Positions 10,197 through 21,814 of a stretch of DNA of 64,000 nucleotides are shown here, one piece after another. Below the pieces are notes generated by a model, which was not told where the DNA came from, searched no databases, and was given only the letters and a program-made list of their open reading frames with translations. A program made the translations under genes and the position numbers. Source of the DNA: Plantago ovata (taxonomy: Eukaryota > Streptophyta > Magnoliopsida > Lamiales > Plantaginaceae); assembly GCA_028274465.1 (NCBI GenBank), contig CM051457.1, positions 65,694,496 through 65,758,495 on the forward strand, in the 5' to 3' direction. The first letter of the stretch is position 1; each line of letters starts with the position of its first letter.

Positions 10197-11437
10197 CTAC
10201 TAAAACTAGGAATTGAATGCTGAAAATATATAAAAGCTAAACAGAAAAAAGGAGTATAGTCCCCAGCAACGGCGCCAATTTGATGAACCGAAATTTGTCA
10301 GATTCAAATTAATCAAATAAATTTGTTTTTAGCCAAAGGCAATTCACAACTACAACGAAAACCGTAGTGTAGAAGTAAAATAACCTCGAGTGTCGATCTC
10401 TAAGGACTATAACTAGCTTTATCTAATCTAACTTAAACTATAAAATCAACAAACGACTTAGCACAGGTTTTTCTTATCAAGGTAATGGAAGTTAGTGATA
10501 GTATGATCATTCAAAGCATAGAGGTTAATAATCATGCATGAAGTACCCGATCATTTTGCATAGAGATCTTTGATCATGAATTGTCCAATGTGTTCCGTTT
10601 TATTCAACACTACGAAGATAGAGGGCTTAGATAGATCAAAGAAATAAAGCAATAACTCAAAGTCTGATTCGCATTACCGCCATCATGCATAATTAAGAAC
10701 CCTCGCTAAAAAATCACATACTATCACCAACGATAGATTTAGCTACTCATAGATGTCATGCAATCAACAGAAATCAAAGCAAGATTGAATGAAAACATGT
10801 TGAAAGATATAAATATAAATAGAAAATTTGTGAGATACAATGTTGCCGAAGGTTGTCAATCTCCGAAGAATCGAGATCTCACAAGCTCCAAATTGATAAG
10901 AAAAATTTTCTCCTATGCTAAGAATTCCCAGAACATGCTCTGGAGAATTCCTACCTAAAACTAATGAGAAAGGTATGAAAAAAGGTCTGAGAAAGTATGA
11001 AAAAATGTAGAGAAACAGCAACTATATATAGGAGTTCGGCAAGCGTGGGGCGAATTGCCTGGTGTGGGGCGAATCGTCCGGGAGCTTCAGTCGGCGAGAG
11101 ACGCATTTTCGACACGTTTTTGGATTTCTTTTCCTTTTCGGACTCGGTTTTTGCCTTCTAGTGACCTGTTAGCCTTCAGACTCGACCCCTAGACTTCAAA
11201 TCCCATCCGGAATCTTCTAGATACTCCAAAAATGTCCTCGGAACACCGATTCTTCGTTCTCTTCAATATAATTGCCCGGAAAACCACATTTTACACCTAA
11301 AACCTGTAAAATGCAAACTAAAGGGAAACATTACACTATTCTAATAAAATGCACTATAATATAGCTAAATTAACATAGAGGATAGCAAAAATAGGTGAAA
11401 AAAGACTCGAATGAAGGTGTAAAATACACGTTCATCA
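10197..11437 (-). mobile_element. gypsy-4: Athila-like element, leader, PBS and one LTR
   Basis: Minus-strand Ty3/gypsy fragment. The LTR is 10281-11437 (1,157 bp, TGATGA...TCATCA), with a TATA box near 11021-11030 and a GC-rich motif next to it. 10197-10280 is the internal leader with the PBS. It continues left beyond copia-1 and is the target of that insertion. Possible target duplication CACAG at 11438-11442; the other end is outside the window. Confidence 0.85.
10260..10277 (-). other. Primer-binding site of gypsy-4 (tRNA-Asp type)
   Basis: The reverse complement of TCCCCAGCAACGGCGCCA matches the 3' end of plant tRNA-Asp(GTC) with one mismatch. It is three bases from the LTR at 10281. 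tRNA-Asp priming is typical of the Athila group. Confidence 0.85.
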
Positions 11438-12614
11438 CACAGCACAAATGCCCGTAGCATTTGTACTACGAATGAGAGGGGGAGGAGGGATATCAATCAA
11501 GCATGATACATAAAGAAAAGCGACAAATTTTTCGACCACATACACTCTATAGTTTCACACTATCTTCTACTAAGATACTATGAAACTACGGGGACATATG
11601 CTGATATGAAAATATATCTAGTTCATACGGTGCACCTTTCTACGAACTAGGAAGCTCTCTCTAGCTATAAACCATGAAGCTTGTCCGCGGCTCGTGAGGT
11701 TCCGCAGCTCGAGTAATACGAACCTAGGAGGCATTTTTACAATACGCCCGGTTTATTAAAATAAGGCACCAGAGAGACACTGACAGTTTGAGGTCCGGAA
11801 AGATCAACATGCGGACAAGTGGCATCGTCCAGAACCAGATCAGGTTAGGCGGTACGAGTGTCGTTTATTACGAACCTTAAATACTTGGTCTACTTTGTTG
11901 TATGCTTGAACCAGGAAGATATTCACAATAAGGACCTGGAAGAAGAGAGGCACGGAAGAAGAAAAGAGCTTCTGGAGGACACTAGAAGATACATCTAAGT
12001 GGGCCTGGGCCAAGCCCATGAAGGTCAACGTTGTGCTTACTCAATACATGTGGAAGAAGGAGGAGACGAGAGATGGAATCATAAGATTGGACCGACTTAA
12101 GGAAGGCCAATACCTATAAAAGGGCTCCAGTTCCAAAGTCAAGGTAACAAGTATTAACTATTCACATTTATTACGTTAAGACAAGGAGAATTAGCAACCT
12201 CCTTCAAGTAAACTCTCTCACCAGTTTGACCCTAGGCAAGTCGGGTAAATCACACATCCACACGTGCCTTTGTTAATCTCAGGTACTTAGAGTGACATCA
12301 AGAAGAACTGAGGATTGAGTTGTGCACCTGGAGAAGATTGATTCAATCATTTGATTTGAGACTATGGTGACATAGAGAGTATTTAGTTCTTAGTGTATTG
12401 TAATGAACTTTAGCTTCATTTAGAGCGTCGTACGGTTTACTAGAATTTTACCTTTATAGTTGTCATATGTCATCATCGAATAAAATTATAATTACATAGC
12501 TAGCAATGCACACATATAGGATTAAATTGATGAATTAGAGTATATAGTTAACTTAAAGATAGAGTAAGAAAATTAATCAAAAACATGCATTAGATTAATC
12601 AAAGATTAAATGGG
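11438..12614. other. Unclassified sequence with promoter-like stretch
   Basis: No ORF I can assign. A TATA-like CCTATAAAAGGGC at about 12112-12124 is followed by a leader-like stretch and preceded by GGGCCTGGGCCAAGCCC, a palindrome often seen in plant LTRs. I suspect a solo or decayed LTR, but found no matching partner or clear TG...CA borders. Confidence 0.35.
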
Positions 12615-13995
12615 TTAATGACATAAAATCCCCTCAAGTTATATAAAAGTAGCATAAAACCCTGAGTTATCAAATTTGCATAAAATCCCCTCAATTATAG
12701 AAAAATTGGCACCACACACCCCAACCTACATTCCGTTAATTTGTCCTAACACCGTCAGTTGTGTAGGCATTGAGAAATGAGAAGTAACTTTTATTGAAGG
12801 ATTTTTTTGATATATTCCTACCAATAACTTTATGCTATTATTATACAAGGTTGTATCTTATCTTTATTTTCTTATTATATTGTACTTTTATCATATTTGT
12901 GTTATAAGCTAAGTCACATAGAGCGAATCGAAGAACAAGAGCGGGAGCAAAAGCAAGAGCGAGAGCGAGAATTCGTTAAATTCAAAAATAAGTGAGAGCG
13001 GGAGCGTACTCAGAAATATGTTTTTACTTTTGAAATTATATGATATATCACTCCGTTTCAATGATTTTTTTACGTTATTTTGTTGAATGTTTTTAGTCCC
13101 ATTTGACCTCCCATAAATTCTAATCCTAACGAGAATATAATTAATGAAATTATATTTTAAGAGTAGAGATATTTTATGAGTAGAGAAATTGTAGTTTGAT
13201 AATATAATTTCAAAAATTAATTTTTTCGTTATTATTTAAAAGTAATTGGAATTGAGACTAATGAGTAGTAAGCTAGAATTTGATGAAATAAATGATGAAG
13301 AGTTGTTCTTGCTGCAAAATTATGGAGGAAAGACTTATAGTAGAAGACATAAAAGATGATGGGTTACATTAATTTAGGGGTATTTTGGATATTTTTATGC
13401 AACTTTTCGTATGTTTTAGTAAAAAATATCATATAAGTTAATAAAATTATATGTTAACTTAATTGTTTTGATATTATTATGGAAAAACATGTGGGAGAGG
13501 GTTTTTTTTTTTTAACATAAACATAAATAATTTTGAATTAAATACAATTTTGGTATATATATTACTTGTGGGTAATGTTTCTTGTCATTTTTATATAATT
13601 TTGAATTAAATACTTGATTAGAAAATACACAATAAGTACTAAGAAGAAACTAATTTTGTATATTAATAACTACTTCTAAGCATATGTTGTATATGCATAT
13701 AAATGTTTTTTATACAATTAATTTTTATTTAGTATTTTATTAGTTACATCAATTCATAATTTAATGGAGAATTAATATTACATTTATTCATTTAAATAAA
13801 AAAAATTTAAAAAAAAACACCATATAAGTTGCATAGAACCCCCTTAATTATCATAAAGTTGCACAAAATCCCCTAAAAACTGACACATAGTCGCACTAAC
13901 GGAGAGTGAGGTGCACTCTCCGTTATTTTTTACGTTAGGGGTTTTATGCAAATGTGATAAATTTAGTGGATTTTCTGTACATCACCGCCTTAATT
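12615..13995. mobile_element. Possible non-autonomous TIR element, about 1.4 kb
   Basis: The left end (12615 on) contains GACATAAAATCCCCTCAAG and two further GCATAAAA-CCC lines; the right end read in reverse gives GATGTACAGAAAATCCACT followed by GCATAAAACCCC. The inverted similarity covers roughly 150 bases per side and includes AACGGAGAGTG / CACTCTCCGTT. The interior is AT-rich with no transposase. No clear target duplication, so the class (MULE-like?) is uncertain. Confidence 0.4.
12918..13010 (+). repeat. Degenerate GAGCGN purine repeat
   Basis: Several imperfect units of GAGCGAGA / GAGCGGGAGC between 12918 and 13010, inside the possible TIR element. No coding meaning seen. Confidence 0.5.
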
Positions 13996-14452
13996 AAAAA
14001 CCATGCTCTACACCGCCTTCGGCTCATCCAATTTGTCGGTTATCTCAGCATCGGCATAACCCTGATCAGTCAAGCTACACCCGCAAATATAATTAGAAAG
14101 ATAAATAATATTTAGTAACAAAGGTGGGTTATGGGATTAGAATTATCATCATCGGCCGTCCATGCTTGTTCTTTGTCTCATGTACTGTCTTATTTGCCCT
14201 TCTCCTTTAATTACTGATACTTGGGGTAGTCAATATGTTTTGTACAAATAGGTGGGAGATCAATCTTAGTTTTGGAATTGATTGATGGATTAAATTGGAA
14301 GAGAACAATTTGTGGAGTTATGGGAGTATTAAGTTAACGATGGTGAGTGATGACATGATTGGCCAAGATGGAGTACAAAAGGTAAGATGGAGGAGATTAG
14401 ACTCTGGAGGTATAAATCGATGGATAACGTAGATGAGTGAGGTCGGTAGAGA
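13996..14452. other. Intergenic, no supported gene
   Basis: AT-rich sequence. On the minus strand it follows a copia PBS and so may be the internal region of a small element, but I see no Gag or Pol coding. A 67-base stretch at 14008-14074 could be read as a terminal exon; I did not accept it. Confidence 0.4.
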
Positions 14453-14637
14453 CTCGTGCTGATAACGTGTTGAAATATTTAAAGAGAAGTGAGATAATTG
14501 TATTCAATACTGAAATTATGAGAGGTATTTATATGAGTACAATAGAAGATTTTGAGTCTAACTAGAAACCATAACTAATTAGTGTTTGGATTGTATTGTA
14601 CTTGTAAACTCTTGTACATTCATAATTATCCATAACA
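14453..14637 (-). repeat. Short copia-type LTR (170 bp) with adjoining PBS
   Basis: 14468-14637 has inverted TGTT...AACA ends and, read on the minus strand, a CATATAAATA TATA box mid-way. Immediately downstream (14453-14467, reversed) is CGTTATCAGCACGAG, a known plant copia primer site. It interrupts the protease part of the gag-protease fragment to its right. I found no second LTR. Confidence 0.55.
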
Positions 14638-14642
14638 ATTAT

Positions 14643-15067
14643 GCGAAAAATGACAATTATTATTGGCAAAAAGGAAGGAAATCCCTTCATTGTCTAAAAC
14701 AGGAATGGAACAATTATGCAATTCAACTCTGTAACCATATGGTAAGTTCAAAGCATAAGTTCCTACGCGTTCAGCAGAAACTCTTGCCCCATTTCACACG
14801 TGCAGGTCCACTTCTCTTCTCCTAACCTCTCTGCTGTTGGTGAGGCCTTGCACATCAGTACAAATGTGTAAGGCACAACCTGTATCTAATACCCAGCTGT
14901 TAGAATTAGAGATAGACATGTTTATTTCAATTGCAAACATACCTGACTTCGAGCTTGATGCACCCCGTGCATCAATCGGCTCTGGACGGTCTCTCTTCCA
15001 ATGCCCCTTTTGTTTGCAGTTCAGGCACACATCTTTGTCAACTTTGACTTTCTTTTGTGCTCCACCC
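14643..15067 (-). pseudogene. Copia gag-protease fragment of a different family
   Basis: Reading leftwards: a zinc knuckle, CLNCKQKGHWKRDR, in which the last Cys is Arg, a short linker, then a protease with NSWVLDTGCALHIC (DTG) and a degraded continuation in which VGTYALNLPYGYRVEL and a downstream NNNCHF resemble the usual copia protease tail. Stops and shifts are present. The upstream part is removed by the copia-2 insertion at 15068 and the rest by the short LTR at its left. It is the pre-existing DNA into which copia-2 jumped. Confidence 0.75.
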
Positions 15068-16573
15068 TGTTCGGAAACTTGTAATTTTGATGAGCAATTA
15101 ACCTTGCGAAATTAAGGAAAGTTCAACAACTAGTACTCTTAAGATCTATAGGAATTTAGAATTTTAAGGACATTGTAAAAGAGGAACGTTTGCTGAAAGA
15201 TTTAGTGTAGGTACTAGTTAGGGTCTTTTGTTTGCTGATGATGTACTTTGTTTTTACAAACGAACTATTGAAGACCTAGAACCGCTCAGAAAGTTGAAGA
15301 TTGAAGACTTAGAAGAATTCTGAGAAAGGTATCTACAAAGGCACATGTTGCTTAGAAAGTGAGATTTTCAACAACAACTTGCATAAGTGAAAATCTATAT
15401 GACAGAGTAGGTTGTGCTTGCTGAAACTGAGAATGACCACTTGTTGACAATATATGTGACCTCCTTGCTGAAGAGTACTTGCATTTTGGCTACAACGTTC
15501 ATATTTGAATTTGATTCAAATGAACATTAAATGCATAGTAGGCACGCGAAGAACATGTAGACAAGAAGACAAATGAAGGACGCTGCTGAAAGTACAAAAG
15601 CAAGATAGTGACATCTTAAGGTTCAAAGCCTTAGAATTTGAAATTCAAACGGCTCCCTTGAGACACCATAAATAGAGGTCATCAGGCAAAGAGTAGAAGC
15701 GTGTCAACAACGTGATCAAACTCTCACTTGTGCTTTAACCACTCAAAACCTTCTATACTCTTTACTGCCTATTGATCCGTTCCAAGACTTACGCTTGATA
15801 CAAAATCTACTTGTGAAGAAGTAGAACATTCACGGCTAAGAAATTAGTTAAATGTTCTTTCTTTCGAACAAGAACAAGTCTTGACACCAGAAACAATCAA
15901 ACTTGCTTACTGAAATGTATTCCAAGTTGTGTTTCTTAGATAACTTGTTATAGCTGAAGAAGTTATATTCAAGTGATCTCATCCCAAACTTCTCTAACTG
16001 ATAATCACCATTTTCAAGCGTGAAATTCAGGGGGAATTAATCAAGAATAGTGTTGCTGATTATAAGTCTCAAGTTTGGTGGAGAACAAGGTTACAGTTCT
16101 CTAGTTAGGATGGAAACGAAGAAAGTGTGCTTTGGTTTCTGAAGAATCATTAGTGATAGGATTTGTAAGGAACCTGACATCTTATCATAGTGGATTTAGT
16201 CCTAGAAAGGACAAAGTGGATTAGTTGAGAGATTACGCCACTCTCAGATACCACTATAAAAGTGTTTGTGTGGTTTATTTTACTACACTTAGTTTTCAGC
16301 AAGCTACATTTCTTGTACAATGACACTCTGCTCACTTGTTGAAACTAGCACTCTCTGAAAAGCACTTACTGTAAAAAGACTTCCGCACTCTATTATTACG
16401 TATCAGCAAACTCATTACTGAAAAGTAATAAGTACTTGCTGAGAAAGTTAAGTATCAGCAAACTCATTACTGAAAAGTAATAAGCACTTGCTGAGAAAGT
16501 TTTAAACGACGAAAAGTTTGAAAAGACTATTCACCCCCCTCTAGTCTTTTCTTGTTGTTTAAAGGGACCAACA
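15068..16573 (+). repeat. 5' LTR of copia-2, 1,506 bp
   Basis: Starts TGTTCGG and ends ACCAACA before the PBS. It carries a weakened TATA (CATAAATAG near 15667), two nearly identical tandem U5 hairpins (16402-16495) and the terminal foldback with a six-C loop. Confidence 0.95.
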
Positions 16574-16575
16574 AG

Positions 16576-16587
16576 TGGTATCAGAGC
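16576..16587 (+). other. Primer-binding site of copia-2
   Basis: TGGTATCAGAGC, two bases after the LTR, the exact consensus of the plant iMet-type copia primer site. Confidence 0.92.
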
Positions 16588-16685
16588 TGGAGGTTCTTTA
16601 ACCTTCAGCACTGAACCTAGATCCCCTTAGGTGCTTTCCGTAAATCACTTTCACTTGATCAGTTTGGTAGTTTTTTGCTGACAGG

Positions 16686-18957
16686 ATGTCGCTAGGAGAC
16701 GCTCCCTTGATAAAGCTGGAAAACTATGAAAAATGGAGAAACAACATGATGCTACATCTTGAGGCCATTATTGATGAGATGGTTACTGTCATAAATGATG
16801 GACCAATCAAGATAACTAAAATTAAGAGAAGTTTCCTCATAAAACCACAGAGATTGGAAAGGAAACTATCTTAGGTGAACCAGTTGATACTGTCGTTCCA
16901 AAACCAAGAGAGGAATGGACTTCAGATGAAGCCAAAAGATTCCGTCTTGATGGCCAAGCAAGAAACATCATTATACGATCTACTCCAGATACTATACAAT
17001 GCAAACTGTGGGGTGCCAAAACTGCTAAAGAAGTTTGGAAAATGGTTCAAGATCTTTGTGCTGGATCTGACAAAACCAAGGAAAACAAACTCGAAGTGCT
17101 AAAGTTGAAGTTTCAAAACTTTAAACAAGGTGCAAATGAGTCACTAGAAGAGTTGGATTTCAGATTCACAACTCTAGTGAGTGAGATGACTTCCTTAGGA
17201 GTTGGAAACTTCTATTCAGATTCTGAAAAGGTGAAAACCATTATTAGAAGTCTGAACCAAGAATGGATCCACACTCAAAATTTCTACTATAATCAAGGAA
17301 TGCCAAATATCACTCCAACCGAGTTGTTCTCTCATCTTGCTACTGTCAACTATGAGACAAAGCAAAGAGAAAATGTGTTTGCTGAAAAATCATAATACAT
17401 TGCTCTTGCTGCCAAGCCGTCATCTTCTAAAAGAAGAATGATAAACAGCATGCTGATGAAAATGCTCTTGCTGTTAGAAACATGAAGAAATTCATCAGTA
17501 AGGATCTTGAAAGGCAAAAAGCAAAAGAGAAGCTGAAAAAGCATCTTCGTAACAACTACCATAAATACAAGAATGAAGCTAGCTCGCTGAACAACCAAGC
17601 TCAGCAAGCAAACTCCTCCGAAGAACCAGCAGTTGGCAATGATCTTTGCTTTTATTGCAAGAAGCCTGGACACTTCAAAGCAAATTGCCCCTTACTGAAA
17701 GGGAAATCTGCTGAAAATAAGAAGAAATTCAAAAAAGGGCTTTGATTGCTGAAGAAAAGAAAAAACTTCAAGCAAAAATCTATGCTCTATGCATTGAAAC
17801 AAGCTCTGAAGACAGTGAGGTAGAGAGTTCAGACACTGAAGAAGAAGAAGCCACTCTTGACGTAGAGATTGGCAAGGAAGTTTGTGAAATAGCTATGGAA
17901 GCTTATCCAGATGTGTCAAATTACGAGTTCTGCCTCATGGTCGGTCAGGTAAATTGTCCTACCTCTGACTCTGATTCAAAAAGTGAAGATGACATTGACC
18001 TTGATAGAATTCAAGGAGAAATCGAAAGATTTGAGAAAACTTGCTGAAATGGCAATAGAATTGGAAGAGTATCTGTCCTCAATTCTAAAGTTACTTGCTG
18101 AAATACAAGAAATGAAAAAGATGAAAGTCAATTTCAAATCTTATGCGGATGCTAGTAACACGCTGACTGAACTAAACTCTTATATGAGAGATCCATCTCA
18201 GAAAGAAGGTTTAGGTGCCACGTATGAAGGTGATGATGTAATACTCTTGAGTAGAGACAAATCACCAATCACCTTTGTTCGTGCAACTGATAGTGGTCAA
18301 CCAGAACTCTATCAATTTGGTGAATCTAAGGTTGCTGAAATAAGCAATCAAGTACCTACGACCAAAAAGCCCGCTGTTGCTACTCAAAGTAACAAGACTT
18401 TAAAAGGAAAACAGGTTGCTGAAAAGCAAACTGTTCAGAAAAAGGATGTTGTAAAGCATTCTGCCAAACAAGTTGCTGAAAAGCAATTTGTTAAGACTAA
18501 AGGCAAGATTACTTAAAGTAATCAGAAGACCTTTGCTGACAAACGTGATCAAGTAAGGTTGCTGAGACAAAAGCTCAGCATACTCCGAAAAGTGGACTTG
18601 GATTCAAAACCAAGCAAAGTCAACTTTTTCATGAGTATAAGCAAAGTCAGCAAAGATACTTCAAAGAGATGAACAAAACAAAACCTAAGAGTTCTGACAA
18701 AACTCAAAATGCTAGGACTAGAAGGAACCTTGCTAGAAAAGAACTTAGTGAAAAGTATGTTCAGCAAAAGGGTCAACTAAGCAAGACACCACATCAGAAA
18801 GTGGACTTGATTAGCAATGATCCAAAGTTTTTTCGGTTCTAATCCCTCTAGTTCCTCAGCAAGTAGAAAACAAGTCAAGATTGAAAAACTCAAGACTTGG
18901 GTTTCCACTGGACGTTTTCTTGAACATGTTAATGGACATCCAATATTGGATAATTAA
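16686..18957 (+). pseudogene. gag: gag of copia-2, frameshifted, with internal deletion
   Basis: Starts at the same MSLGDAPL methionine as copia-1. The frame is lost near 16845 by an indel, regained in pieces (UBN2 core 17042-17395, zinc knuckle CFYCKKPGHFKANC near 17650-17690), and lost again. About 170 bp present in copia-1 (roughly 2698-2867) are absent at 18041-18048, where a TTGCTGAA string is joined directly to ATGGC. A stop at 18514-18516 and further shifts follow. The end at the conserved LDN-stop precedes pol as in the other copies. Confidence 0.9.
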
Positions 18958-18966
18958 CTTGTTTGC

Positions 18967-20206
18967 TCTTGATTGTGCAGATTTCAGACACGGAGACAAA
19001 CAATGCAATTTGGCACTTTGACAGTGGTTGTGGAAGCACATGACGGGCAATAAGAAAAACCTTATAAACTATAGACGGTGGTCTAAAGGTACAACAATAA
19101 GGTTTGCTGGTGGAGGCTTTGGTTCTACTAAAGGTTATGGTGACGTGAAGTTAGGATGCATTATCATTTCGGGAGTTCTTTATGTCAAAAATCTTAAGTT
19201 TAACCTTTTCAGCATGAGTCAATTCGCTGGAAAAGGTTACTTCATCAAAATCAAAAGTGATGAATGTAAACTTATTGAATTTGAGACAAAGAAGGTTATC
19301 ATGGTTGCTAGAAGATCAGGAGGTCTCTATACCGTAGATTGGTCTTCAGAATTCGTTGAAAAATGCCTTATCTCAGATCATGATTGCCTTGCTGAAAAAG
19401 CATGGTTATGGCATAAACGAACAAGTCACCTAAATTTCAAGACGCTGAATAAGCTGTCCAAAAAGGCACTTGTGGTTGGATTACCTAAGGTTACTTTTAA
19501 GAAGGATGGTGTTTGCACTGCATGTCAGCAAGGAAAGCAAACCAAAACTTCTTTCAAGAACAAGGCAGTACCGTCAACTACAAAACCTTTACAACTCTTG
19601 CACATGGACTTGTTTGAATCTTCTTCAACAAGCTATGTTGGCAAGAAGTATGGTCTGGTGGTGGTAGATGACTATTCAAGATTCACTTGGGTAGTATTTA
19701 TCAAACACAAGTCTGAAACAAGGACTGAAATACCTAACTTGCTGAACAAGCTCGAAGTCATGAAAAATGACAAGGTAAAAGTCATAAGAACAGATCATGG
19801 TACTGAGTTTGTAAACCAGTACATAACTGAGTATTGCACTTCCAAAGGCATACAACATCAGTTATCCTCAGTAAGGACACCTCAACAAAATGGTATTACT
19901 GAAAGGAAGAATCGTACCCTTAAGAAAGCAGCTAGAACAATGCTTGCTGACACTGAAATAAGTGAAGCTTATTGGGTTGAAGCGATTAATACCGCCTTCT
20001 ATACTCAAAATAGATGATTGATAACTAAGGAATACAACAAAACTCCCTATGAGTTATTTGTTGGAAGACCTCCTAACATCACGCATCTAAGAGTATTTGG
20101 TTTCAAAAGCTTTGTTCTTAACAATGGTAGAGAATACTTAAGAACATTTCAACCAAAGGCAGATGAAGCGATATTTATTGGCTACTCCTTGCATAGCAAA
20201 GCTTAT
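18967..20206 (+). pseudogene. pol: pol of copia-2, part 1 (protease, integrase)
   Basis: Protease DSGCG near 19019-19033 is followed at once by a one-base deletion. The integrase zinc domain is complete (LWHKRTSH ... CTACQQGK), unlike copia-1, and the core keeps LLHMDLFE, IRTDHGTEF and QQNGITERKNR (the expected D, D, E). An in-frame TGA sits at 20015-20017 where copia-3 has Cys. The segment ends inside the HSKAY codon run where gypsy-1 inserted. Confidence 0.92.
20202..20206 (+). repeat. Target-site duplication of gypsy-1 (left)
   Basis: CTTAT, repeated at 25901-25905 on the other side of the element. Both copies fall within the copia-2 pol sequence. Confidence 0.95.
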
Positions 20207-21526
20207 TGATGACAGTGTTTTTTACATTATCATTCGACTCTTTTTTCACCAATTTAGCTATCCTCTTGCATGCATTTTAGTGCATTTTGTTAGAATAGTG
20301 TCACGTTTCCATTTCTTTTGTTCTTTTCAGGTTTTAGGTGGAAATCGCATTTTTGGATGTAATTCATGGCGAAACAATGATGTTTTGGTGCAACGAGATC
20401 ACCCGTGGTGTGTCAAGTAGTACCGAGATGAGTTTCAAGGCCAAGAGATCAAGTTTCGGAGCTCAAAACCGTGCAAGGGGCCGAACTCGAGGATCCAAAG
20501 GAAGAATTCCGCACGGGCCGCATTCTGCCCGTGCGGGGCGCACCGCCATGTGCGCGGCGGACCGCCGCGTGGCGGGTGCACCGCCGCGTACGGGGCGTTG
20601 CGCCGGGGAGCTTCCGACAGCTCTATATATATATCCCAAAATCTGCGAATTTTCATATCTTTCATCATATTTTTCCAGACATAAACCCTAGAGCTTGTTC
20701 TGGGTATATTTTCTCTTAGAACCTTTGTAACTTAGCGAATTTGGAGCTAGAGGAGAGATTTGGACACCGTTTTATCTCAACTTGCTAGATCTTTGTGGGT
20801 TTTAGCCATTCACCGGAGATTGACAACCTTTGGTGGTAACCTTGTATCTCACAATTCTGCTATTTATCTTTTAATTAAACATGTTTTCTTTCATTATTGC
20901 TTCAATTATGATTGTTGATTGTGTTATTGATATGAGTAGCTAAGCATCTAGTTGGTGATAGTATGTGAATTCGTAGCTAGGGTTCCTATTATGCATGATT
21001 GAGTTTCTGAGTCTTTTACTTGTTTAATTATCTTAATTCGATTCTTTGATCCGACTAAGCCATATATCTTCGTAGAAAAAGTGTTAGAAACACTAGGACA
21101 ATTCAAGATCATCGATTCAATTATATATAATTTGCAAGTACTGCTTGAACTAAGACTGGCAACCTTAGCCAAGTATTATTATAGATAGGAAGCTTTCAAA
21201 ATACACGTCTACAAATCTGTCTTTGGTGTTTGTAAATTGAATTACTTTTAAGGCAGTACGAGTTGCACTTTCATGCATAATTAGAACTTGATGCTTAGAA
21301 CGAACATACTATCACCAACTCTCACCATATATTGTTAAGTTAAGTTAGAGATAAATTGTTTTTCTGAAATTATATATAGTTATTTAGTTAAAGCTAGTTT
21401 AGTCCCTAGAGATCGACACTCGAGGTCATCTTACCTATGCACTACGTGTTTTGTGTAGTTGTGAGTTGCCCTTTGGATTTCAAACAAATTTATTAGATTG
21501 TTCGAGTCTGACAATCTCGTTCATCA
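20207..21526 (+). repeat. 5' LTR of gypsy-1, 1,320 bp
   Basis: TGATGACAG...GTTCATCA. A GC-rich palindrome block (about 20500-20615) lies immediately upstream of a TATATATATAT box at 20624-20634, an arrangement shared by all gypsy LTRs here. Confidence 0.94.
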
Positions 21527-21529
21527 AAT

Positions 21530-21547
21530 TGGCGCCGTTGCCGGGGA
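21530..21547 (+). other. Primer-binding site of gypsy-1 (tRNA-Asp)
   Basis: TGGCGCCGTTGCCGGGGA, three bases after the LTR, an 18-base perfect complement to the 3' end of plant tRNA-Asp(GTC) as I know it. Confidence 0.92.
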
Positions 21548-21814
21548 CTATACTCCTTTTTACTCTTTAACTTATTTATATTTTCAGCATTCAGCTCCCC
21601 GAAGAATAAGCTCTAGGGTTTGCTCTCAGAAACTTCACTTTCTTACCCTATTTCTTTCCCCCTATCTTTTTCAGCAAATTCATCTAATCTGATCTTGGTT
21701 ACCTTGCGTTCTTGCGCTCTTTTTGTTTTCCTTGCAAGTTTTTTGTTTTTCGTTTTTGGATTCTGCTCCTTGGTTTCTTGTTTCCTTATGTGCAGAAACT
21801 AGTCCCATGAAAGG

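Noticed and set aside
14008..14074. Possible 67-base terminal exon of a host gene (minus strand, open to a TAG, with an AG in front)
   Set aside because: Too short, no upstream exon, no protein family recognised.
14586..15115. Plus-strand frames of 79 and 92 codons
   Set aside because: Antisense of the minus-strand copia gag-protease fragment.
20338..20719. GC-rich open frames in the gypsy-1 LTR (also 24751-25129 and 22792-23110)
   Set aside because: They follow the GC palindrome block, occur on both strands and several frames, and match no protein pattern.
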